The notes under the pieces are model-generated. The model had not been told where the DNA came from. It did not search any database and worked only from the letters and a program-made list of their open reading frames with translations. The position numbers were made by a program, and so were the translations under genes. From Methylomonas sp. EFPC3 (GTDB lineage Bacteria; Pseudomonadota; Gammaproteobacteria; Methylococcales; Methylomonadaceae), in assembly GCF_029643245.1 (NCBI RefSeq), contig NZ_CP116398.1, forward strand, positions 4,212,372 to 4,276,371: a stretch of 64,000 bases of DNA. The letters are read 5' to 3'. The first letter of the stretch is position 1. The number at the start of each line of letters is the position of its first letter. Positions 56,680 to 64,000 of the stretch are shown here, one piece after another.

Positions 56680-57121
56680 CGGGTAAGGATTGGTCGGATC
56701 GAGGTTGGTAGACATTCAGCTTGGCGCTGATTTCGATATTGTCGCCGCTAACCCGGCAATCGAAAACGCCTAATTGCTCGTCCTGTACGATTTTTTCGAT
56801 CGTCACGGCCAGTTCGCAGCCGACCGGCAATGTGCCGACATTGCTTTGCAGCAGGCGGCTGCCGAGCAGGAAACCGAGACGGATCGGCTGGCCGGCCTGT
56901 TTGGCTTGCAGGCCGACATAGGCGCCGATGGCTTGCGCCATGTATTCCAGCGCCGCCCAGGCCGGTACCGCGCGTTCGTCGCCGAACAGCAGGCCTTCGC
57001 CGCGCACGGTCAGCACCGCGCTGAGCCGGTCCTCTTCAAAGCTGACTACCCGGTCCAGCAATACCATGTCGCCGGTATGCGGCAATAACTCGGCGATGTC
57101 CCAATCGGTCACGGCTGTCAT
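56672..57121 (-). CDS. ApeP-like 3-hydroxyacyl-ACP dehydratase, 149 aa
   Basis: Single hotdog: LLPHTGDMVLLDRV (catalytic His15) and AVPAWAALEYMAQAIGA (Glu59), the pattern of ApeP/FabA-like dehydratases. Start at MTAVTDWDIA (57121), overlapping the ketosynthase stop by 4 bases. It would introduce the double bonds of the polyene. Confidence 0.88.
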   Translation of the reverse strand: MTAVTDWDIAELLPHTGDMVLLDRVVSFEEDRLSAVLTVRGEGLLFGDERAVPAWAALEYMAQAIGAYVGLQAKQAGQPIRLGFLLGSRLLQSNVGTLPVGCELAVTIEKIVQDEQLGVFDCRVSGDNIEISAKLNVYQPRSDQSLPDE

Positions 57122-58299
57122 GCCTGCGCGATCACGATCGAAACGTTGCTGCCGCCGAAGGCGAAGGAGTTGCTTTGGCACACTGTTAACGGCCGGCCCA
57201 GGCTCTGGCCCGGCGCCACCCAATTCAACGGCGGCAGGTCGGGGTCGATATCGTCGCCGTTGATGTTGGCGATCAGGCGGCCCTGAGCATCGTTGCTTTG
57301 CAGTAACAACCAGCAAAAGCCCAGTTCCAGCGCCGCCGCCGCGCCCAGGGTGTGGCCGCTCATGCCTTTGCTGGAACTGACCGGCGTGTCGGCGCCGAAC
57401 ACGGCATGTACGGCCTTGCTTTCCATGGCGTCGTTCAACGGAGTCGCGGTGCCGTGCAGATTCAGATAATCGACTTGCGCCGGTGTCAGGCCGGCCTGGT
57501 CCAGCGCGGCCCGCATCGCGGTTTGCACGGCGGTGCCGTCCGGATCGGGGGCCGAGAAGTGGTAGGCATCGCTGGTCGCCGCCACGCCGCGCAAGCAGAC
57601 CGGCCCCGGCTGTTTGCTCAGGATGAACAGTGCGGCGGCTTCGCCGATGTTGATGCCGTCGCGGTGGCGGCCGAAGGGTTTGCACAAGCCGGCGCCGACC
57701 GATTCCAGCGCGGCGAAGCCGTTGACGGTCAAGCCGCACAGGCTGTCGGCGCCGCCGACGATCACGGCGTCGCACAAGTCCATCGCCAGCAGCCGTTGTG
57801 CCGAGGCAAAGGCCTTGCCGCTGGAGGCGCAGGCGCTGGACAGGGTATAGGCCGGTCCGCGGACTAGCAGATATTCGGCCAGAAAATCGGCGCCGGCCCC
57901 CATCTGCTGTTGCTTGTAGTGGTAAGCGGGCGGCAACCGGCCGTACTCGGCCTGATAAGCCAGAGCCAGTTCGGTATTGCGGACCCCGGAGGTGCTGGTG
58001 CCGAGGGCGATGCCGATCCGCTCCGGGCCGAAGCGTTCGCGCATTGCTTCGATGCCGGGGCGAATCTGTTCTGCCGCGGCCAACAGCAGTTGGTTGTTGC
58101 GGCAGGCGTACACGGCCAGTGTGTCCGGTATTTCGGGTAGCGGTGTTGTGACTGCGCCCAGGTACTGGCTGCGGCCCGGGCTGAATGCGTCGCTCGGTTG
58201 CAGCCCGCCGCGGTCGCCGCGCCACAAGCCGTCAAGAACCTCCTGTTGGCCGCTGCCCAATGCGCAGAGGATGCCTAAGTCATTCAGGTAGCAGTTCAT
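57118..58299 (-). CDS. Beta-ketoacyl-ACP synthase (second APE KS), 393 aa
   Basis: Thiolase fold with catalytic Cys in LSSACASSGKAFASAQ and His in LNLHGTATPLND and GMSGHTLGAAAALELG. Fully active by these residues. Overlaps the DUF3261 gene by 20 bases. Two KS genes flanking DH and KR are standard in APE loci; one may prime the aryl starter. Confidence 0.88.
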   Translation of the reverse strand: MNCYLNDLGILCALGSGQQEVLDGLWRGDRGGLQPSDAFSPGRSQYLGAVTTPLPEIPDTLAVYACRNNQLLLAAAEQIRPGIEAMRERFGPERIGIALGTSTSGVRNTELALAYQAEYGRLPPAYHYKQQQMGAGADFLAEYLLVRGPAYTLSSACASSGKAFASAQRLLAMDLCDAVIVGGADSLCGLTVNGFAALESVGAGLCKPFGRHRDGINIGEAAALFILSKQPGPVCLRGVAATSDAYHFSAPDPDGTAVQTAMRAALDQAGLTPAQVDYLNLHGTATPLNDAMESKAVHAVFGADTPVSSSKGMSGHTLGAAAALELGFCWLLLQSNDAQGRLIANINGDDIDPDLPPLNWVAPGQSLGRPLTVCQSNSFAFGGSNVSIVIAQA

Positions 58300-58855
58300 A
58301 GCTCAGGGTATCGATGGTCAAGCGATAGCGGTAGCGCAGGTTAGCCAATTCCGCGTGCCGCGGCCAATCGGCTTCATTGGACAGATAAACGATTTCGGCG
58401 ATTTTTTCCGCGTCTTGGAACAGTTCGCGGCGGTTGGCATCGGTTTGCAGATGCCAGCCGGGCGGGAGATTGTCTTGCAACAGCGCGACAGGCCAATAGA
58501 TCAATTGCATATCGGCGACGATGGCGCGCGGGTCGACCGCATCCGGCAGCAACGGATTTCTATCCAATGCCAAGTTTTCGCCGTCGTAGCTCAAATTGAA
58601 CAAACTCAGACCGTCTTTGCTGGTGCCGGCCATTGCGATGCGTTCAGCAGTCAATTCCAGTGCGCAGAGCAGGCTGTCGCTGCCGCCCGGCCAGGTCGCG
58701 GTCACCAGTTGCAGGATGTGTCGGGCCGGGCCCAACGGCGGCGCCAAGGTTGGCGCGGCGGTATCCGCTGCCGGCGGCACCGGTGCGCATGCTGCGGCCA
58801 ATATCAGGGTAAAAGCGGCCGGCAGGCCGCGGCGGAGGGCTTGCAATACCGCCAC
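58280..58855 (-). CDS. DUF3261-type lipoprotein of APE cluster, 191 aa
   Basis: Lipobox AAAC (Cys23) then a Pro/Ala-rich linker and HILQLVTATWPGGSDSLLCA, LQLIYWPVALLQDNLP-like core. DUF3261 proteins are regular members of APE clusters, and as lipoproteins probably bind the lipid product at the outer membrane. No enzyme residues seen. Starts 1 base after the methyltransferase stop. Confidence 0.78.
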   Translation of the reverse strand: MAVLQALRRGLPAAFTLILAAACAPVPPAADTAAPTLAPPLGPARHILQLVTATWPGGSDSLLCALELTAERIAMAGTSKDGLSLFNLSYDGENLALDRNPLLPDAVDPRAIVADMQLIYWPVALLQDNLPPGWHLQTDANRRELFQDAEKIAEIVYLSNEADWPRHAELANLRYRYRLTIDTLSYELLPE

Positions 58856-58856
58856 C

Positions 58857-59579
58857 TTATTTGACGGCGACTAGATTGACCAAGGTCGGTTCCGGCCGCT
58901 GCGGCAGGGAAAAGCCGAACCATTCCAGCGCGCCGATATCCGGCCGGCTCCACCACAAATAGGGTTTGGAGATGGCGCTATCGTCCAGTTTGAAGCCGCT
59001 GTCGCGGATCAAGGCGATGTATTCATCGGCGGTTTTTTGCACCTGCATCGGATGCCGGAACAGCAGCCGAATCGGCAGGGAATGGATGAAGCGCTTGCAG
59101 GATTCGGCGAACAGCAGCAGGCCGCCCGGTTTCAAGACCCGGTGGAATTCCTGCATCGCGCGCCGGTGTTGCACGATGTGGTGGAAGCTTTGGTGGCAGA
59201 ACAGCAGGTCGAAACTGGCGTCCGGATACGGTAACTGCTCGGCATTGCCTAAAGCGACGTCGACCGGGCAGGCGCAGCCGGCCCCGGCGCGGACCGCGTC
59301 GGCCAGCAATGTCGGATCGATTTCGATGCCGGCGATATGTTTGGGTTGGAACTGCTGCTCCAATAGCGCAAACGAATTGCCGCGGCCGCAGCCGATATCC
59401 AGAATCGCCGGCCGGAGCGGGGGAGACGGCAACAACCTGGTCAGATCGGTCAGTGCGATGCGTAGTACCCGCTGCCGCCAGATGTAGGTATTCAGAAACC
59501 AGATGCCGAAAGCGCTTTCCTTGACCCAATAAGTGCGCGGCGTCCCCGCCGGAGGTGGGATGAGGTTGGCGCTGGACAT
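58857..59579 (-). CDS. SAM-dependent methyltransferase, 240 aa
   Basis: Class I fold with motif I ILDIGCGRGNSFALL, motif II region FDLLFCHQSFHHIV and KPGGLLLFAE. Could methylate the aryl head group (O- or C-methylation) of the polyene. First gene of the block, preceded by a 300-base region with a possible small ORF (59595-59675). Confidence 0.82.
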   Translation of the reverse strand: MSSANLIPPPAGTPRTYWVKESAFGIWFLNTYIWRQRVLRIALTDLTRLLPSPPLRPAILDIGCGRGNSFALLEQQFQPKHIAGIEIDPTLLADAVRAGAGCACPVDVALGNAEQLPYPDASFDLLFCHQSFHHIVQHRRAMQEFHRVLKPGGLLLFAESCKRFIHSLPIRLLFRHPMQVQKTADEYIALIRDSGFKLDDSAISKPYLWWSRPDIGALEWFGFSLPQRPEPTLVNLVAVK

Positions 59580-59594
59580 CTGCCGGGCTAGGGC

Positions 59595-59675
59595 CTATTT
59601 GGCCTGAACTCTGTAAATGGCGTAGGCGGCGAAACTGACGGTCAGAATGTAAATTACGGCTGAGATCACAGGCAT
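59595..59675 (-). CDS. Possible 26-aa membrane peptide
   Basis: ATG to TAG encodes a hydrophobic helix (VISAVIYILTVSFAAYAIY) with a basic C-terminus (RVQAK). GAGGA lies close upstream. Could be a genuine micro-protein or chance. Confidence 0.3.
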   Translation of the reverse strand: MPVISAVIYILTVSFAAYAIYRVQAK

Positions 59676-59890
59676 TTCCTCGTGGATGGTTGAGTGCAAA
59701 CTTTTAACATTAATTTCCCGCAATGGGAAAGGGATTTTTCTGGCAGTGGTGGCAGCCGTTGGTTTGTAAGGCCGTGAGCGCCCGGCGAGCTTGCTTTTCG
59801 CATTGAAACAAAACCACTCCGGCCGGCCGAAGGCGCTAAAATTGACCGGCGGCTGCCCGGCCGCTTAATTCAGCAAACGAGTTTTAAAAC

Positions 59891-60634
59891 ATGGCCAAGA
59901 ATGTATCCGCCCAAGTCAATTTGACGCTCTACGGCCAGCCGGTGGCGTTGCAGTTCGCGGTCCCCGCGGACAAGGTGACGCCGCTCGGCGTGCTGCCGGC
60001 ATTGCAGCAGATCGATAACCAATTCGTCGATACGGCGGTTGCGGCCTTCGTCGGCACCGACCAGGCCATTTCCTGCCAGGCCGGGTGCGGCGCCTGTTGC
60101 CGGCAGGTGGTGCCGCTGGCCGAATTCGAGGCTTACCACATCGCCGCCTTGGTCGAACGCTTGCCGGAGCCCAGGCGCAGCGAGGTCAAACAACGTTTTG
60201 CCGACGGTTGTGCGCAGTTGGACCGGATCGGCTGGCTGGAGCGCTTGCAGCAGCAACTGGAGCAGGGCACGACTCACGACGCCGTGCAGAGCCACGCGCT
60301 GGAGTATTTCCGCCAGAACATCGCCTGCCCGTTTCTGGAGGCTGAGAGTTGTTCGATTCACCCCGACCGGCCGCTGGCCTGCCGCGAATACCTGGTCACG
60401 TCGCCGGCCGAGCATTGCCGGGAGCCGTCTCCGGATACGGTCAAACACATCGAATTGAAGTTTCAGGTCTCGCGGCTGGTGCGCAAGCTCTGGAAAACCA
60501 AGCACATCACTCAGCCGGATTCGGTGCCGATGATCTACGCCCTGCAATGGGTCAAGACTCACCCCAACCAGTTTCCGAAAAAACGCGGAGCGGAGTGGAT
60601 GCAGGAGTTTTTCGAGTATCTCGCCAAGCCTTGA
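59891..60634 (+). CDS. YkgJ-family cysteine-cluster protein, 247 aa
   Basis: CxxxCxxCC-type cluster: CQAGCGACCRQVVPL, with further Cys in NIACPFLEAESC, PLACREYL and AEHC, a zinc- or iron-binding pattern of the YkgJ (UPF0153) family. No TM segment. Function unknown; starts at ATG 59891. Plus-strand and divergent from the APE block. Confidence 0.85.
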   Translation: MAKNVSAQVNLTLYGQPVALQFAVPADKVTPLGVLPALQQIDNQFVDTAVAAFVGTDQAISCQAGCGACCRQVVPLAEFEAYHIAALVERLPEPRRSEVKQRFADGCAQLDRIGWLERLQQQLEQGTTHDAVQSHALEYFRQNIACPFLEAESCSIHPDRPLACREYLVTSPAEHCREPSPDTVKHIELKFQVSRLVRKLWKTKHITQPDSVPMIYALQWVKTHPNQFPKKRGAEWMQEFFEYLAKP

Positions 60635-60803
60635 TTTTCAGTTCCGAACGTCAGGCGCTGCCGCCAATCCCGCCGGCGCCTGTTCTATGCTACGCTAGCC
60701 AAGAGCTTGAGTTCGGACGTTATCCGGTTGCCGGATACGGCGCTCCGTCCAGCCGATCGAAGATTTCGTGCATCAGTTTGAATATCCCGTCGAAGGAGGC
60801 AAC

Positions 60804-61502
60804 ATGTCCGCAAACAGTGCCGCTCTGCGCGCCGCCCAACTGCTGGTAACGCTGTTGACGATACTGGCCATCGGCAAGGCGGTATCGCTGGTACCGATGA
60901 TGGACCAGCTGGAATTGTTCTGGCATTTCAAGGCCGGGCAGATTGTCTGGTTCGCAGCGAAACTGGCCGCTCTGGTGCTGTTTTACTTTTGCGCCAGTCT
61001 GGCGCTGCAAACGGTGCCGGACCGCGGCGGAGTGCTGGTGTTTGCCAAGGATATTGCCGAACCGCTATGCGCGTTGGCGATACTGGTTGCCGCGCAAAGC
61101 CTGTTTTGGGAGGTGCTGGCGCCCTTCGTCAATGCCACCGGCAAAACGATTTATTACGGTAGCGTATTGACGTTAATCGTTGGCGTCAGCGTTTGGCTGG
61201 TATTGCGCGCCTACCGCCAAGCCGACCGACTGGTTCTGGCACTGAGCGATTGGGCCAGGCTCCGGCCGTGGCTGGCCGCCGCCGACAAGCGCCGCTGCCG
61301 GCAATGCCGCGCGGCGGTATCCGCCACGGCCAAGTATTGCGGGGAGTGCGGCAGCTCATTGCAGCCAAGCCTCCACTGCTATGCTTGCGGTGCCTTGGTT
61401 GGTGCGGAGCAGCGCTATTGTCCCGATTGCGGTGCCGATTTACAGCACAGCGCCGCCTCGGCACAGCCGCCCGCAGCGGCAAACGGCGAATCCGCACCGT
61501 AG
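60804..61502 (+). CDS. Membrane protein with double zinc ribbon, 232 aa
   Basis: Four hydrophobic segments in the first 140 residues (e.g. LLVTLLTILAIGKAVSLV, KLAALVLFYFCASLAL), then two C-x2-C...C-x2-C zinc ribbons (CRQCRAAV/CGECG and CYACGALV/CPDCG) at the C-terminus. ATG 60804 has AAGGAGG upstream. The ribbon may bind a protein or nucleic acid partner on the cytoplasmic side. No family name assigned. Confidence 0.7.
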   Translation: MSANSAALRAAQLLVTLLTILAIGKAVSLVPMMDQLELFWHFKAGQIVWFAAKLAALVLFYFCASLALQTVPDRGGVLVFAKDIAEPLCALAILVAAQSLFWEVLAPFVNATGKTIYYGSVLTLIVGVSVWLVLRAYRQADRLVLALSDWARLRPWLAAADKRRCRQCRAAVSATAKYCGECGSSLQPSLHCYACGALVGAEQRYCPDCGADLQHSAASAQPPAAANGESAP

Positions 61503-61583
61503 GCCAGCTACACCGGCGGACCGCGGTGTTTCCCGATACGCTGGTAGACTGACGCTCTCGCAACCAGCAATAGCCGGCCCGCC

Positions 61584-62681
61584 ATGTCAGACTTGAAACC
61601 AACCCCGCTTGCCGCCCTCCATCAGCAACTGGGCGCCAAAATGACCGCTTTTGCCGGCTACCAAATGCCGGTGCAATACCCGCGCGGTATCATCCACGAA
61701 CACCTGCATTGCCGCAGTCGGGCCGGCTTTTTCGATATTTCCCATATGGGCCAATGCCTGGCGCTTGGCGATGGGGCGGCTGAGGCCATCGAAAAGCTGA
61801 CGCCGGGTGGCATCCTCGATTTGCCGGTTAACAGCCAAAAATATTCGGTACTGACCAACGACCACGGCGGCGTCATCGACGACATTATCGTTACTCGGCT
61901 GGCGGACGGCGTCGGTCTCATCGTCAATGCCGGTTGCAAGGACAAGGATTTTGCCTATCTGCGGGAAAAATTGGCCGGCAAAGCTGCATTTCGGGAACTG
62001 GCCGACCAGGCCTTGTTGGCCTTGCAAGGCCCGGAAGCGGCTGCGGTAATCGCAAAATTTTCGCCTGACGCCACGGCGCTGCAGTTCATGCAAGTCTGCG
62101 ACACCCGCATCGCCGGTGTAGCTTGCAGCGTCAGCCGCAGCGGCTACACCGGCGAGGACGGCTTTGAAATCTCGTTGCCGGCTGCGGAGGCCGAACGAGT
62201 CGCCAAAGTGTTGCTGGCCGAGGACGGCGTCGAGCCGATAGGTTTGGGTGCCCGCGACACTCTGAGGCTGGAAGCCGGACTTTGCCTGTACGGCCATGAA
62301 TTGAACGAAACCATTACACCGATCGAGGCCGGCCTGGGCTGGATTTTCAAGAAAGGCCACACCGATTTTCCCGGCGCTGAAACCATTCTGGCGCAGCGGC
62401 AAAACGCGGTCGGCCGCCGACGCGTCGGCTTGCTGGTGGACGGGAAAATTCCGGTTCGGGATGGCGCTGTCTTGCTGGGTAACGCTGATAGCGAAGTTGG
62501 CATCGTCAGCAGCGGCAGCTTTTCGCCGAGTTTGAACCGGCCGATCGCGATGGCCTTGGTCGATCAACGCGTCGCCACAACCGGCACCCGCCTCAAAGCC
62601 CTGGTGCGGAACTCGGCAATCGATTTGACAGTCTGCCGGCTACCTTTCGTGCCGCATCGGTACCACAAACCTGGGAGATAA
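61584..62681 (+). CDS. gcvT: Glycine cleavage system T protein (aminomethyltransferase)
   Basis: 365 aa, folate-binding GcvT: AGYQMPVQYPRG and RAGFFDISHMGQ near the N-terminus, SRSGYTGEDGFEIS, ARDTLRLEAGLCLYGHEL (the catalytic Asp region) and the C-terminal barrel. Transfers the methylene of glycine to tetrahydrofolate, giving methylene-THF. Four bases before gcvP; gcvH is not between them. Confidence 0.95.
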   Translation: MSDLKPTPLAALHQQLGAKMTAFAGYQMPVQYPRGIIHEHLHCRSRAGFFDISHMGQCLALGDGAAEAIEKLTPGGILDLPVNSQKYSVLTNDHGGVIDDIIVTRLADGVGLIVNAGCKDKDFAYLREKLAGKAAFRELADQALLALQGPEAAAVIAKFSPDATALQFMQVCDTRIAGVACSVSRSGYTGEDGFEISLPAAEAERVAKVLLAEDGVEPIGLGARDTLRLEAGLCLYGHELNETITPIEAGLGWIFKKGHTDFPGAETILAQRQNAVGRRRVGLLVDGKIPVRDGAVLLGNADSEVGIVSSGSFSPSLNRPIAMALVDQRVATTGTRLKALVRNSAIDLTVCRLPFVPHRYHKPGR

Positions 62682-62685
62682 ACCC

Positions 62686-64000
<1,315 letters not shown>

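Noticed and set aside
56672..58225. 517-aa fusion ahead of the dehydratase
   Set aside because: Same effect over the second KS gene; the dehydratase start is ATG 57121.
61503..61583. Glycine riboswitch before gcvT
   Set aside because: The gap is about 80 bases and shows no tandem glycine aptamer pattern.

Overview
The window looks like chromosome of a GC-rich gammaproteobacterial methanotroph of the Methylomonas type. The organism is an inference: no pmo, mxa or xox gene lies here. It rests on the gammaproteobacterial housekeeping order, a sigma-54 driven nifHDKT operon, an aryl-polyene-type pathway and general gene style.

Layout. (1) 1-3730: two small exported proteins, a CpxA/CpxR-type two-component pair and a divergent Spy/CpxP-like periplasmic protein, with a perfect CpxR-type box between the divergent units. 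(2) 3971-14653: housekeeping block carA-carB-greA, yhbY (convergent), rlmE-ftsH, glmM-tpiA-secG and tRNA-Leu(GAG). (3) 14704-15127: a scar of nested elements: a decayed IS3-family end carrying a 99-bp MITE-like insert, joined to the 3' end of a YgjP-type metallopeptidase gene. (4) 15200-21656: CDF metal transporter, FSA-type aldolase, DUF2380 and cupin proteins, a NarL-type sensor/regulator pair and small exported or membrane proteins. (5) 21874-24667: accessory patch with palindromic repeats, a PD-(D/E)XK nuclease gene cut by an intact IS3-family element, and an HEPN-like gene. (6) 24802-32353: nif operon on the minus strand (nifH-D-K-T, ferredoxin, nifY/nafY-like, DUF6129-like, LRV Fe-S protein, an unknown protein) with a -24/-12 promoter and a NifA-type upstream site; spacers after nifH, nifD and nifK hold strong hairpins. 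(7) 32460-59675: an aryl-polyene (APE)-type biosynthesis and export locus in three minus-strand blocks. The promoter-proximal block (59579-54737) has methyltransferase, DUF3261, two ketosynthases, dehydratase and ketoreductase. The middle block (48754-42881) has chain-length factor, acyltransferases, two ACPs, ligase-dehydratase fusion and glycosyltransferase. The distal block (40191-32936) has ammonia-lyase, thioesterase, LolA-like carrier, MMPL exporter and a YdbH-YnbE-YdbL set. Blocks 1 and 2 are separated by lipoproteins, a GST, an NTF2-like protein, an AT-richer ParB-like/Mrr-like nuclease pair and an IS110/IS1111 element. Blocks 2 and 3 are separated by a plus-strand secreted metalloprotease with a structured leader. 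(8) 59891-64000: YkgJ-type protein, a zinc-ribbon membrane protein, gcvT and the 5' part of gcvP.

How it fits together. The nif operon supplies the nitrogenase components plus electron-transfer and cofactor-handling proteins. The APE-type genes would start a polyene from an aromatic acid made by the ammonia-lyase, extend it on ACPs with the KS/CLF, KR and DH enzymes, attach it to lipid with the acyltransferases, and move it outward through the LolA-like and MMPL proteins. The tight coupling of the MMPL gene to ydbH-ynbE-ydbL suggests a route to the outer membrane. The most novel-looking candidates are the ParB-like/Mrr-like pair, the possible guide RNA of the IS1111 element, and the APE-YdbH coupling.
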